This document shows positions 26,457 to 34,842 of a stretch of DNA of 64,000 bases, piece after piece. The stretch's first letter is position 1, and each line of letters begins with the position of its first letter. Both the position numbers and the translations under genes were made by a program. Below the pieces are notes generated by a model. That model did no database searches, was not told the DNA's origin, and worked only from the letters and a program-made list of their open reading frames with translations. This stretch comes from Sandaracinaceae bacterium (GTDB lineage: Bacteria; Myxococcota_A; Polyangia; Polyangiales; Sandaracinaceae). The stretch covers positions 1-64,000 of the forward strand of contig JAVJQK010000075.1 of assembly GCA_040218145.1 (NCBI GenBank), written 5' to 3'.

Positions 26457-28244
26457 GTGGCGGGCGAAATCGAAGATCGGGGCGGAGCGCAGGTTCATTG
26501 GCTGGTCGCGGGCAAGTTCGGGCTCGGCGAGCGCAAGAAGACGCTCGCGTTGACGCGGGCGGACTTCGACGACGCGCTGAAGAATCGGGGCATCGAGATC
26601 GTCGCGAGGGTGCCGGACGCGGTCGGGAGCGACGAGACGCGCACCTACACGCTGAAAGTCGAGTCGCTGAAGCACCTCACGCTGAAGCACGTGGTGGGCG
26701 CCATCCCCGAGCTGACCGAGCTCGCCGCGAAGGCCGACCAGGTCGCGAAGCTGAAGGACCCCAGCGTCGACTCGCTGAGGGAGGTCGTCGGCGAGGGCAA
26801 GCTGCTCGACGCCATGAAGCAGCTGGTGGCGCCGGACGAGGCGAAGCCTGCCGGCGGCGGTGACGGCGCGAGCGGCGACACGGACGCGATCTTCGAGAAG
26901 GCCGAGGTCCAGAAGAAGACCGCCAAGAGCGCGATCAGCATGTTCGTGAAGGCGACGTCGAGCGCCAAGCCGAAGGCCAAGCCGGTCTCGCGACAGCTCC
27001 GCGATCTCGTCGAAGAGGTCGTCTGGGGCATCGCGGCCGACGTGCTGCGCTCGGACGAGGTCCGCGAGGTCGAGGGCTCGTGGCGGGGGCTGCGCTTCCT
27101 GCTCACCGAGTGCCCCAAGGACTCGCAGATGGAGGTCATCCTCCTCGAGACCGACCCGGAGCACGTGGTGGAGGATCTCTCCACGCGCGAGCGCGGCGAC
27201 GACATCGACGAGCCGGACTGCATCTTCGTCCCGCATGACTTCCGCACGACGGAAGGGCTGCGCGAGGTGGCCGACCTCGCCGAGCAGGAGCTGATCCCGA
27301 TCGTGGTCGGCGCCGCCCCGCAGCTCTTCGGGAGCGACGACCTGCAGGCGATCCCGGACGCCTTCGAGGCGCTCGAGCGCGCGCGCAACGAGGATCTCCC
27401 GGAGTGGGCGACGGAGTGGGACGCGCTGCGCATGGCGGAGTCCACCCGCTGGCTCGCGGTCGCGCTCAACCGCGTGGCGCTACACGCCGAGGGCGCGGGC
27501 GTCGCGCAGCGCACGGTCTTCGGGTCGGGCGTCTGGGCCGTCGCGGCCATGCTCGCGGCGAGCTTCCGCGCCACGGGCGGCTTCGCGCGCATCTTCGGCA
27601 AGGCGGGCTCCCTGCGCGCCCCGGCCAGCCACACCATGGGCGCCGGCCGCTACGCGGACACCGCGGCGCCGACCGAGGCCTTCTACGCCATCCAGCCGTG
27701 CGAGCTGCTGGCCAAGAACGGCATCTTCGGCATCGGCAGCGCGCGCAACTCGGACCAGCTCGCGCTCATCAAGGCTTCTTGCGTGCGTGGCGCGGCCGAC
27801 GCGGTGCCGCTGCCTGCGCAGATCCTCACCGGGCGCGTCGTGCGCTTCGCGAGCTGGGTGAAGGCCCAGCTCCCGGAGGGGTGCGACAGCAAGACGGCGA
27901 ACGACATCTTCGTGAGCGCGGCGAGCGTCTTCCTGTTCCCCGGTCAGGAGGCGGCTGCGCACGTGCGCGCGGCCACGACGAACATCGACGGCGAGGCGCA
28001 CGTGATGGTGCGCGCGGCGGCCAACCCGGCCATCGCGTCCATCCCCTTCGAGATCGCCTTCCCGCTCCCCCTCGGCTGGAGCGTGCCTGCGCCCGAGCAG
28101 AGCGCGGAGGAGAGCGCGGCGCCCAAGCCGGACGCGGGCGACGCGGCCACCGTCGAGGGCGAGACCACGGCCGACAAGAAGGACGGCGTCGGCCTGTCCG
28201 GCGGGAGCGTGGGATTCGACGCGAGCCTCGGCAAAGACGACTGA
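26457..28244 (+). CDS. Fused TssB-TssC-like sheath protein
   Basis: A 595-aa protein. Residues about 12-110 follow TssB in order (VHWLVAGKFGLGERKKTLAL, TRADFDDAL, VESLKHLTLKHVVGAIPELT). Residues about 190-545 follow TssC, with EVEGSWRGLRFLL for its ESTWRGLKHL, IPIVVGAAPQLFGSDDLQAI for its APEMFG region, and ESTRWLAVALNRV for its core strand. PTEAFYAIQPCELLAKNGIF and ARNSDQLALIKAS also line up with TssC. An Ala/Gly linker joins the halves, and the tail is acidic. The start GTG has GGGGAG ahead. Separate, complete tssB and tssC exist at 1706 and 198, so this is a second sheath-fold protein. It could cap or modify the sheath, or belong to a different contractile device. Homology was judged by eye. 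Confidence 0.8.
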   Translation: MAGEIEDRGGAQVHWLVAGKFGLGERKKTLALTRADFDDALKNRGIEIVARVPDAVGSDETRTYTLKVESLKHLTLKHVVGAIPELTELAAKADQVAKLKDPSVDSLREVVGEGKLLDAMKQLVAPDEAKPAGGGDGASGDTDAIFEKAEVQKKTAKSAISMFVKATSSAKPKAKPVSRQLRDLVEEVVWGIAADVLRSDEVREVEGSWRGLRFLLTECPKDSQMEVILLETDPEHVVEDLSTRERGDDIDEPDCIFVPHDFRTTEGLREVADLAEQELIPIVVGAAPQLFGSDDLQAIPDAFEALERARNEDLPEWATEWDALRMAESTRWLAVALNRVALHAEGAGVAQRTVFGSGVWAVAAMLAASFRATGGFARIFGKAGSLRAPASHTMGAGRYADTAAPTEAFYAIQPCELLAKNGIFGIGSARNSDQLALIKASCVRGAADAVPLPAQILTGRVVRFASWVKAQLPEGCDSKTANDIFVSAASVFLFPGQEAAAHVRAATTNIDGEAHVMVRAAANPAIASIPFEIAFPLPLGWSVPAPEQSAEESAAPKPDAGDAATVEGETTADKKDGVGLSGGSVGFDASLGKDD

Positions 28245-28279
28245 GCCCCGACGCGGACGCCTCACGCGGCGGTCGACGC

Positions 28280-28307
28280 GGCCCATCCACGCTTACGCGG
28301 GTGGGCC
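28280..28307 (+). terminator. Hairpin behind the fused sheath gene
   Basis: A 9-bp stem with one G-T pair (GGCCCATCC/GGGTGGGCC) closes a 10-base loop 36 bases after the stop. There is no T-tract. It probably marks the end of the plus-strand T6SS run. Confidence 0.45.
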
Positions 28308-28332
28308 GCTCGGCGTTCCGGAGCCCTTACTA

Positions 28333-28364
28333 GCCGGAGGAGGGGCTGGCCGGAGGAGGGGCTG
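28333..28364. repeat. 16-bp direct repeat, two copies
   Basis: GCCGGAGGAGGGGCTG occurs twice in tandem in the 232-base gap between the convergent fused-sheath and sigma-kinase genes. Confidence 0.85.
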
Positions 28365-28476
28365 GCCGACATCCAGGCTGCGCTCCAGACGATTGCGCGC
28401 GACGAGGATGTGCATACCGAGCTGACGTTCGATCATGCGCCGCGTGGAGCAGCGCGTCGCGCTGAGTGGATCGAGG

Positions 28477-30636
28477 TCAATCGTCGAGGCGGAGCTGGCG
28501 GCGACGCAGCGTGGTGAGCTCGTCCTCGAGCGCCTGGGCGCGCGCCTCTTCGGTCGAGAGGCGCTCGCGGAGCAGCCGCTCACGCTCGCTCGCCTCCATC
28601 GGCTCCGCGGCGGCCACCGATCCCTGGGTGACCACGAGCGTGCGCGGCGGGGCGTCGGTGAGCATGGCGCAGCCCGCGAAGAGCCCCGCGAGCGTGGCGC
28701 CGACGAGCAGGCCGCGGAGCTTCTTGGGGGCGACGCCAGCGCTGCCGCTCACCCGCGAAGAGCGCAGCTCCGCGATCTCGTCCGCGAACGCGCCCGCGCT
28801 CGGGCGGTCGTTCGGGTCCGGAGACAGCCAGCGGGCGAAGTGCGGCTTCAGGAACTCGAGCTCGCTCGACCGCGGCCCCGACGGCGCGACCTTGCTGCGC
28901 TTGCGCAGGAAGCCGTCGACGTCGGTCGACTGCAGGTCCGACAGGTCGGCCTCCTCGATGGTGTGGAGGAGGGAGAGCGCGAGCGCGAAGACGTCGGCCT
29001 TGTTGGAGAGCGGCACCTCGGCGTGCTCGTCGAAGATGCGGGCCGCGACCTCGGGCGAGAAGTACATGGGCGTGCCCGCGAGGGCCATCTCGCCGTTGGG
29101 CGCCGCCACGCCGAGGTCGAGGAGGATGGGCAGCGTCTCGGGCTCCTCGTCGCTCGCCCCGGTGCGGAGCTGCACGAGGAAGAGGTTCTCGGGCTTGATG
29201 TCCTGGTGACGGATCCCCGCCGCGTGCAGCGCGGCGAGCGCGCGCGCGAGGCGCTCGAAGTGCGCGAGCGCTTCATCGAGCGGGAGCGGTCCGCGGCGGA
29301 TGCAGTCGAGGAGCAGCTCGCCCTGGTAGAAGGGCATCACGAACCAGAGGCGCTCCTCGTACCAGCCGTGGTCCTTGAACTGGACCAGGGACGGGTGGAA
29401 CGCGCTGGCGATCAGCGACAGCTCCCGGATGGCCCCCTCGCGGGCCGCGGGGGTGCGCGCGCCCCGGTGGAGCAGCTTCAGGGCCACGACGTGGCCCGGC
29501 ACGCGCACGTCGCGCGCGCGGTAGACGTAGGCGAACTCGCCGCCGCCGAGCTTCGACTCGATCTCGTAGCGGTCGCCGATGACGGTGCCCGTCGGGAGCG
29601 GCACCACCTTGGGGCGCGCGGCGGCGAGCTGCTCGGCCGTCGGCGGCGCGATGAGGAACGCGTCCGGCAGCAGCTCCTCGAGCGGCGGCACGTCCTCGAA
29701 GATGTCCTCGAGGAGGAGCTTGGCGTAGCCGACGGCCGCCTCCACCTTCCGCGAGATGGCGTCGCGGGGCACGCCGAGCACGTAGGACAACTCCTCGACG
29801 TTCAACCCCGCGCAGACATGGAGCTGCAACACTTCTTGCTCATCTGCGCCGAGCCCGAAGCGGACCTCGTCGAGCCCTCGGCCCCAGTTGTCGGGCCGAC
29901 CGGGAGGGGTCGGCTCCCAGGGCACGGCGCTCATCGGGGCGTCGAGGCCCGCGCCGAAGAGCCGCTCGTACTCCACGAGGTTCTTCGCGGAGAGGAACAG
30001 GCCGGCCTTCTTGGTGGGCGCGCGCTCGATCTCCTCGGTGATGCCCTGCTCGCAGTCGTCCTCGATCGCGGCGATGGCCTTCTGCGCCGCCTCGCCGTCC
30101 CGCATCTGGACCGTGAGGTAGGCGCGCAGCGCCGCGGCGTGCTCCTTGATGAGCCGCTGGCCCACGACGCCGGCCGCGGTCTTGTAGAGACCGCTCGCCA
30201 TGACGACCTTCACGGAGGCGCCAGCGGTCTTCTTCTCGGCTGCGTCGGCGGCGCTCGGCGGGGCCTCCGTGGCGGGCGCCTCGTCGGGCGCGGCGGTCCG
30301 GACGACCGGCTCGCTCCGGGTGGCGAGCTTGAGGCCGAGGCCGCGCTGCGTCGCCGCGAGCAGGCGCGCGAGCGGGCCGGGCTCGGGGCTCGGCGGCGGC
30401 TCGGCGGGCGTCTCGACGCGGATGGGCGGCGGCGCGGTGGGCGCGGCCTTGGTGGCGATGCGCACGCCCAGGCCCTTCTGCGTGCCGGAGAGGATGCGCT
30501 CGACGCTCGACGGCTCGGGCTTCTCGGCGACGCGCTGCACGCCGGACTCCGGCCGTCCCTCGGCCTTGCTCGCGGCCTTCTTCGCGTCGGGCCCCAACCC
30601 CTGATGGGTTGCGCCGACCATGCCCTGCGTCTTCAT
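28477..30636 (-). CDS. Sigma-factor-like / Ser-Thr kinase fusion
   Basis: A 719-aa protein. Residues 1-145 are disordered and carry three copies of a short motif (ATHQGLG, GTQKGLG, ATQRGLG). Residues about 155-225 look like a divergent sigma region 2. Residues 262-312 are a good sigma region 4 helix-turn-helix (DEQEVLQLHVCAGLNVEELS, then YVLGVPRDAISRKV). A protein kinase domain spans 356-626, with Gly loop LGGGEFAYVY, ALK lysine, HQDIKPEN (non-RD) and DLG for DFG. One membrane helix near 641-658 and a C-terminal coiled coil follow. Catalytic Lys, Asp and Asn are all present. It lies beside the T6SS genes and could phosphorylate the FHA system or couple signals to transcription; both are inference. 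GTG at 30642 is an alternative start. Confidence 0.8.
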   Translation of the reverse strand: MKTQGMVGATHQGLGPDAKKAASKAEGRPESGVQRVAEKPEPSSVERILSGTQKGLGVRIATKAAPTAPPPIRVETPAEPPPSPEPGPLARLLAATQRGLGLKLATRSEPVVRTAAPDEAPATEAPPSAADAAEKKTAGASVKVVMASGLYKTAAGVVGQRLIKEHAAALRAYLTVQMRDGEAAQKAIAAIEDDCEQGITEEIERAPTKKAGLFLSAKNLVEYERLFGAGLDAPMSAVPWEPTPPGRPDNWGRGLDEVRFGLGADEQEVLQLHVCAGLNVEELSYVLGVPRDAISRKVEAAVGYAKLLLEDIFEDVPPLEELLPDAFLIAPPTAEQLAAARPKVVPLPTGTVIGDRYEIESKLGGGEFAYVYRARDVRVPGHVVALKLLHRGARTPAAREGAIRELSLIASAFHPSLVQFKDHGWYEERLWFVMPFYQGELLLDCIRRGPLPLDEALAHFERLARALAALHAAGIRHQDIKPENLFLVQLRTGASDEEPETLPILLDLGVAAPNGEMALAGTPMYFSPEVAARIFDEHAEVPLSNKADVFALALSLLHTIEEADLSDLQSTDVDGFLRKRSKVAPSGPRSSELEFLKPHFARWLSPDPNDRPSAGAFADEIAELRSSRVSGSAGVAPKKLRGLLVGATLAGLFAGCAMLTDAPPRTLVVTQGSVAAAEPMEASERERLLRERLSTEEARAQALEDELTTLRRRQLRLDD

Positions 30637-30694
30637 CGCCACGACCCCCGCACGAACCTACGCCCTTCGGGTCCACGATCGCAAGAAAGGCCCC

Positions 30695-32062
30695 TCACGG
30701 TGCGGCCTCCGGAGCGCTGGCCGCCGCGCCAGGACCCACCCGCACCAGCCGAGTGACCATCGGGTAGCGCAGCCGATCGGACTGGGTGGCCGCGCCGCGG
30801 GACCAGAACACGGTCCGGGTGCGCTCGAGCACGGAGCCGTCTTCCCCCTCGTCGACGACCTCCTCGGCCCCGCTCGGGAGCCGCGGGTCCACCTCGCGCT
30901 CGACCACGGCGTGGGCTCGATGCAACACGCGGGTGTTCCACTCCACCCGCGGCGCGCGGCGCGCTCCCATCAGCTCCACCCGCATCGTCCCGCGGTAGGC
31001 GCTCGCGCGGACGCGCACGTGGAACGGGTACGGGTTGCGGATCCGGACGTCCTTGTTCGGCCAGCTCACCGCGGCGTCGAGGCCGGCCGGGATGTAGCTC
31101 GAGTTGCGGGTGTGGGGATGGTGCTCGGTGATGTCGAAGCCCGCGAAGAAGGCCGCGGCGTGCAGCGTCGCCGCCGCCTGGCAGACCCCACCGCCGATGC
31201 CCTCGGTCCGCCGGCCGCCGCGGGCCAGCTCGATCGCGGGCGCGAAGCCGCGCTCGAAGGTGCGCTCGCCCACCACCTCGTTGAAGGACAGCTCCCCCCC
31301 GGGGTCGATCACGGCCCCGTCGAGGAAGCGGGTCGCCAGCTCGATGTTGCGCGCGCGACCGGCCGCCTCTCCGTAGAACGCGTAGCGGGTCTCGTGCGCG
31401 GCCACGACCTCGGTGAAGCGCGCCTCGTGCGCGTCCCGCACCGGGTACGCGGCCGGCGCGATGGGCCGCACGGGGAGGCGCAGGAAGACGCGATCGGTCT
31501 CGAGCGCCTCGGCCACGGCCGCGGTGGCCGGCGTCAGGTTCAACGACACGCCCGGGCGGCCGCCGCGTCCGTCGACGTCGGTCGGCTCCGGGTCCACGCT
31601 GGCCCGGCGGCGGAGGTCCGCGAGGAACGCGTGCGTGATCTCTTCGTTCACCTCGCGGTCCCAGTCGAGGGCCCGGCTCTCGTCCGTCCAGGCGTTGAAG
31701 ACGCGCGCGTGGAGCGGCGCGTCTCCGCGCGCCTCTCGCAGCGCCGCGAGCGCGCCGTCCGCGTCGACCGCTCCGCCGAGCTCCCGCCGGGTGGCCCGCA
31801 CCACCTGCGAGCCGGCGTCCAGGCTCAGCTCGGTCTCGTGCCACTGCGCGGCGAGCCGGCGGACGAAGGTCTCCGGATCCCCCGCGGGGAGCCGGACGCC
31901 CGCGAGCGTCACGGGGCGCGACTCATAGGCGCGCAGCTCGCCCACGGCCCAGGCGAGCCCGAGCCCCGCCGCGACCACCGCGGCCCCCATGAGCCATCGG
32001 CGCAGCCCCACGCGGGCGGGCCATCCCAGAGCGGGCGGCGAGGTTTCGACGACGGAGGACAT
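30695..32062 (-). CDS. VanW-family membrane-anchored protein
   Basis: A 455-aa protein with one N-terminal membrane helix (WLMGAAVVAAGLGLAWAVG) and a C-terminal VanW domain. The diagnostic stretch is GIGGGVCQAAATLHAAAFF, then HHPHTRNSSYIPAGLDAAVS and FRNPYPF-like IRNPYPFHVRV. An N-terminal half resembling peptidoglycan-binding YoaR-type modules precedes it. VanW occurs in some glycopeptide-resistance clusters but its biochemical role is unknown. The start has no strong ribosome site; ATG at 32062 puts the membrane helix about 20 residues in. It is divergent from the gene at 32166. Confidence 0.85.
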   Translation of the reverse strand: MSSVVETSPPALGWPARVGLRRWLMGAAVVAAGLGLAWAVGELRAYESRPVTLAGVRLPAGDPETFVRRLAAQWHETELSLDAGSQVVRATRRELGGAVDADGALAALREARGDAPLHARVFNAWTDESRALDWDREVNEEITHAFLADLRRRASVDPEPTDVDGRGGRPGVSLNLTPATAAVAEALETDRVFLRLPVRPIAPAAYPVRDAHEARFTEVVAAHETRYAFYGEAAGRARNIELATRFLDGAVIDPGGELSFNEVVGERTFERGFAPAIELARGGRRTEGIGGGVCQAAATLHAAAFFAGFDITEHHPHTRNSSYIPAGLDAAVSWPNKDVRIRNPYPFHVRVRASAYRGTMRVELMGARRAPRVEWNTRVLHRAHAVVEREVDPRLPSGAEEVVDEGEDGSVLERTRTVFWSRGAATQSDRLRYPMVTRLVRVGPGAAASAPEAAP

Positions 32063-32165
32063 GGCGAGCGGCGCTTCGAAGCTACCGGCTCTCCCCTTCG
32101 GCGCCAAGATTCCCGGGACGAAGACGGTTTTGACACGCTCGCGTGATGCCGTGATCATCGGCTCG

Positions 32166-32519
32166 ATGGCGGTGGAAGCAGCGGAGGAGACCGCGAGCGA
32201 GCCGGACGTCGAGGCGGAGCAGTTCGTCGCGGTGAGCGTCTTCGTCGTCGCCAACGACAAGGCCGAGGACGTGCACGGCGCCTTTCTCGCGCGGCCACAT
32301 CTGGTGGACGAGGCGCCGGGGTTCGTTCGGATGGAGGTGCTCAGAGGGCTCGACGACCCGAAGGAATTCTGGCTCGTCACGCACTGGCGAGACGAGGCCA
32401 GCTACGCGGCGTGGCACCACGGCCACACCTATCACGCGTCGCACGCGGGGATCCCGCGCGGCCTGAAGCTGGTCCGGGGGAGCGCCCAGGTGCGCCGGAT
32501 GCGGAGCATCGCCCGGTGA
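32166..32519 (+). CDS. ABM-fold (antibiotic biosynthesis monooxygenase-like) protein
   Basis: A 117-aa protein with one ABM-type ferredoxin-like domain: FVAVSVFVVANDKAEDVHGAF, then EAPGFVRMEVLRGLDDPKEF, and WLVTHWRDEASYAAWHHG. Relatives include small heme-degrading monooxygenases (HmoB/IsdG type) and quinone monooxygenases, which act as dimers. Several His residues follow (HHGHTYHASHAG). Its stop overlaps the GTG start of the cobalamin-binding gene by four bases, so the two are translationally coupled. This may reflect tetrapyrrole chemistry shared by the unit. The start is uncertain; no clear ribosome site is seen. Confidence 0.7.
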   Translation: MAVEAAEETASEPDVEAEQFVAVSVFVVANDKAEDVHGAFLARPHLVDEAPGFVRMEVLRGLDDPKEFWLVTHWRDEASYAAWHHGHTYHASHAGIPRGLKLVRGSAQVRRMRSIAR

Positions 32520-33595
32520 CCACGGTGACGACGGCCCGGAGGCGCGCGGTCGAGTGGCTCGAGCGGGAGGCGGACGGCCTCGCGCGCGCGGTGACGGATC
32601 TGCAGTACACGCGCGTGCCCGCGCTCGCCGCCCGCTTCGGCGAGGCCGGCCGCGTCAAGTGCGAGCAGGACGCCCGGCACCACCTCGACTACCTGACCAG
32701 CGCCATCCGTGGCGACAGCGACGTCCTCTTCGTCCGGTACGTGGAGTGGGCCAAGGTGCTCCTCGCCGCGTACGGCGTCGGCGTGGAGGATCTTCGGCTC
32801 AACCTGGAGACGCTGCGGGAGGTGCTCCTGGCGCAGGTCGCGGCCGAAGACGCGGCGCTCGTGACGCGGCCCATCGACGCGGCGCTCGAGCAGCTCGACG
32901 AGATGCCCTCGAGCCTCCCCAGCATGATCCGCCCCGGCGCGCCGCACGCCGGGCTCGCGCGACGCTACCTGGACGCGATGCTGGCGGGGGAGCGTCGACG
33001 CGCGATGAAGATCGTGACGGGCGCGGTGGAAGACGGCGTGCCGGTTCGAGACGTCTACCTGCACGTGTTCGAGCCCGTGCAGCACGAGATCGGCCGGCTG
33101 TGGCAGGAGAACGAGATCTCGGTGGCCACCGAGCACTACTGCACGGCGATCACGCAGCTGGTGATCTCGCAGCTCTACCCCTACGTCTTCTCCGCCGAGC
33201 GGCGCGGCCTGACCTTGATCGCGACCTGCATCGAGGGCGACCTGCACGAGCTGGGCGTGCGCATCGTGGCGGACTTCTTCGAGATGGAGGGCTGGGACAC
33301 CATCTACCTCGGGGCCAACGTGCCGCTCGCCGGCATCGTCGAGACGGTGGCCGAGCGGCGGGCCGATCTCGTCGCGGTCTCGGCGACGATCTCCAAGCAC
33401 ACGCGCGCCGTGGAGGCGCTGGTGAAAGCGCTGCGGGGGAGCGACACGACGCGAGCCGTGCCCGTGATGGTCGGCGGCTATCCCTTCAACCTCGAGCCCG
33501 AGCTCTGGCGGCGGCTCGGGGCGAGCGGCCACGCGCCCAACGCGAGCCGCGCGGTGGAGGTCGGGCTCCGCCTGGTCCGAGGAGCCGACGCGTGA
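32516..33595 (+). CDS. Cobalamin-binding sensor, CarH-like ligand motifs
   Basis: A 359-aa soluble protein. An N-terminal helical domain (1-130) of unknown type is followed by a B12 cap domain and a B12-binding domain. The cap carries W196 and E206-H207 in the spacing W-x9-E-H used by CarH/LitR photoreceptors to hold adenosylcobalamin. The B12 domain carries D-x-H-x-x-G at 242-247 (DLHELG), whose His is the lower cobalt ligand, and the GG segment (MVGGYPF). No MerR DNA-binding domain is present, so signal output would pass to another protein. The histidine kinase that follows overlaps it by four bases (GTGA). A light or B12 sensor role is inferred. Confidence 0.88.
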   Translation: MTTVTTARRRAVEWLEREADGLARAVTDLQYTRVPALAARFGEAGRVKCEQDARHHLDYLTSAIRGDSDVLFVRYVEWAKVLLAAYGVGVEDLRLNLETLREVLLAQVAAEDAALVTRPIDAALEQLDEMPSSLPSMIRPGAPHAGLARRYLDAMLAGERRRAMKIVTGAVEDGVPVRDVYLHVFEPVQHEIGRLWQENEISVATEHYCTAITQLVISQLYPYVFSAERRGLTLIATCIEGDLHELGVRIVADFFEMEGWDTIYLGANVPLAGIVETVAERRADLVAVSATISKHTRAVEALVKALRGSDTTRAVPVMVGGYPFNLEPELWRRLGASGHAPNASRAVEVGLRLVRGADA

Positions 33596-34785
33596 CGAAA
33601 TCGCTACGCCTGGGCGTCGCGCTCCGCCTCGACGAGGCCGGCGACATCGAGGAGGTGCTCGTCGACGGCTTCGCGCTGACGGAGGGCTCGCCCCGGGGCT
33701 TCGTCGAGATCCTGACCCCGGCCAGCGCGGAGAAGGCGAGGCTCTTCCTCGCGCGCATCCGATCCGAGCGGGCCGCCTTCGACTGGGAGCTGACCGTCTC
33801 CTACGCCGGGCGGCTCACGGTGCTCACCTTCTCCGGACGGCTGCAGGACGACGGCACGATCGTGGTGGTCGGGGGCCGGAGCGCGCGCGACATCGAGCGC
33901 ATGTACGACGACCTGCTCCGCATCAACAACGAGCAGGCCAACCTGCTCCGGAGCACCGTGCTCGAGCTGTCGAGCATCAAGCGCCGGCCGACCGAGACGA
34001 TCGACGAGATGATGGAGCTCAACAACGAGCTCGCGTCGCTCCAGCGAGAGCTCGCTCGCCAGAACGTGACCCTGGAGCGGCTCAACCAGCAGAAGAACCA
34101 GCTCCTCGGGATGGTGGCGCACGATCTGAGAAACCCGCTCGGCGTGGTGGCGGGCTACGCGCGCACCATGATGGAGGGACTCGCCGGGCCGACCACCGAG
34201 CGGCAGCAGCGCTTCCTGGAGCGCATCGCGCGCACGAGCGAGCACATGCTCCGCATGGTCGACGATCTGGTGGATCTCTCGTCCATCGAGTCGGGCCGCG
34301 TGGAGCTCGAGCGCAGGGAGCTCGATCTGGCCGCCATGCTCGCGGACGCGGTGGCGCTCAACCGGGTCCTGGCCGAGCGCAAGGGCATCGCGATCGAGCT
34401 CGACGTGACCGGCACGCTCACGGTCGCGGCGGACGGCGGCAAGCTCCGTCAGGTCGTCGACAACCTGCTCAGCAACGCGGTGAAGTACTCGCACGAAGAC
34501 ACCACGGTGCGGATCGAGGCGCGCGTCACCGACCCCGTCGTGCAGGTCTCGGTCGAGGATCAGGGACAGGGGATCCCGGAGGCGGAGCTCGCGCGGCTGT
34601 TCGAGCCCTTCGGCCGGACGAGCGTGAAGGGGACCGCGGGAGAGAAGAGCACCGGGCTGGGCCTCGCGATCGTCAAGCGCATCCTCGAGGCGCACGACGG
34701 GACGATCGAGGTGCAGAGCGAGGTCGGGGTCGGCTCGACCTTCCGCTTCACGCTCCCGCTGGCGCCGGACGTAGAGGCGCCCTGA
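33592..34785 (+). CDS. Soluble sensor histidine kinase
   Basis: A 397-aa kinase without membrane helices. An N-terminal PAS-like region (about 10-105) and a coiled coil (130-175) lead to the H-box AHDLRNPL with His177. The ATP-binding domain has N-box DNLLSNAVKYS, G1 DQGQGIP, F-box FEPFG and G2 TGLGLAIVK, all intact. Its GTG start overlaps the stop of the cobalamin-binding gene, so it is the natural output partner of that sensor. No response regulator lies nearby; the receiver is elsewhere in the genome. Confidence 0.93.
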   Translation: MTKSLRLGVALRLDEAGDIEEVLVDGFALTEGSPRGFVEILTPASAEKARLFLARIRSERAAFDWELTVSYAGRLTVLTFSGRLQDDGTIVVVGGRSARDIERMYDDLLRINNEQANLLRSTVLELSSIKRRPTETIDEMMELNNELASLQRELARQNVTLERLNQQKNQLLGMVAHDLRNPLGVVAGYARTMMEGLAGPTTERQQRFLERIARTSEHMLRMVDDLVDLSSIESGRVELERRELDLAAMLADAVALNRVLAERKGIAIELDVTGTLTVAADGGKLRQVVDNLLSNAVKYSHEDTTVRIEARVTDPVVQVSVEDQGQGIPEAELARLFEPFGRTSVKGTAGEKSTGLGLAIVKRILEAHDGTIEVQSEVGVGSTFRFTLPLAPDVEAP

Positions 34786-34794
34786 ATTGAAAGA

Positions 34795-34819
34795 AGCCGC
34801 CGCGGTGTCCGCGACGGCT
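34795..34819 (-). terminator. Terminator between convergent genes
   Basis: An 11-pair stem with one mismatch (AGCCGCCGCGG/CCGCGACGGCT, loop TGT) sits between the kinase stop at 34785 and the OmpA-like stop at 34843. On the minus strand it is followed by TCTTTCAATT, which makes it a fair terminator for the OmpA-like gene; it may act both ways. Confidence 0.7.
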
Positions 34820-34842
34820 CCCTTCGAGCAACGAGCGTCGGC

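Noticed and set aside
28293-28439. Short minus-strand open frame (MIERQLGMHILVARNRLERS...) after the kinase gene
   Set aside because: Codon use is acceptable but there is no ribosome site, it runs into the 16-bp repeat, and no family is recognised; it may be a remnant.
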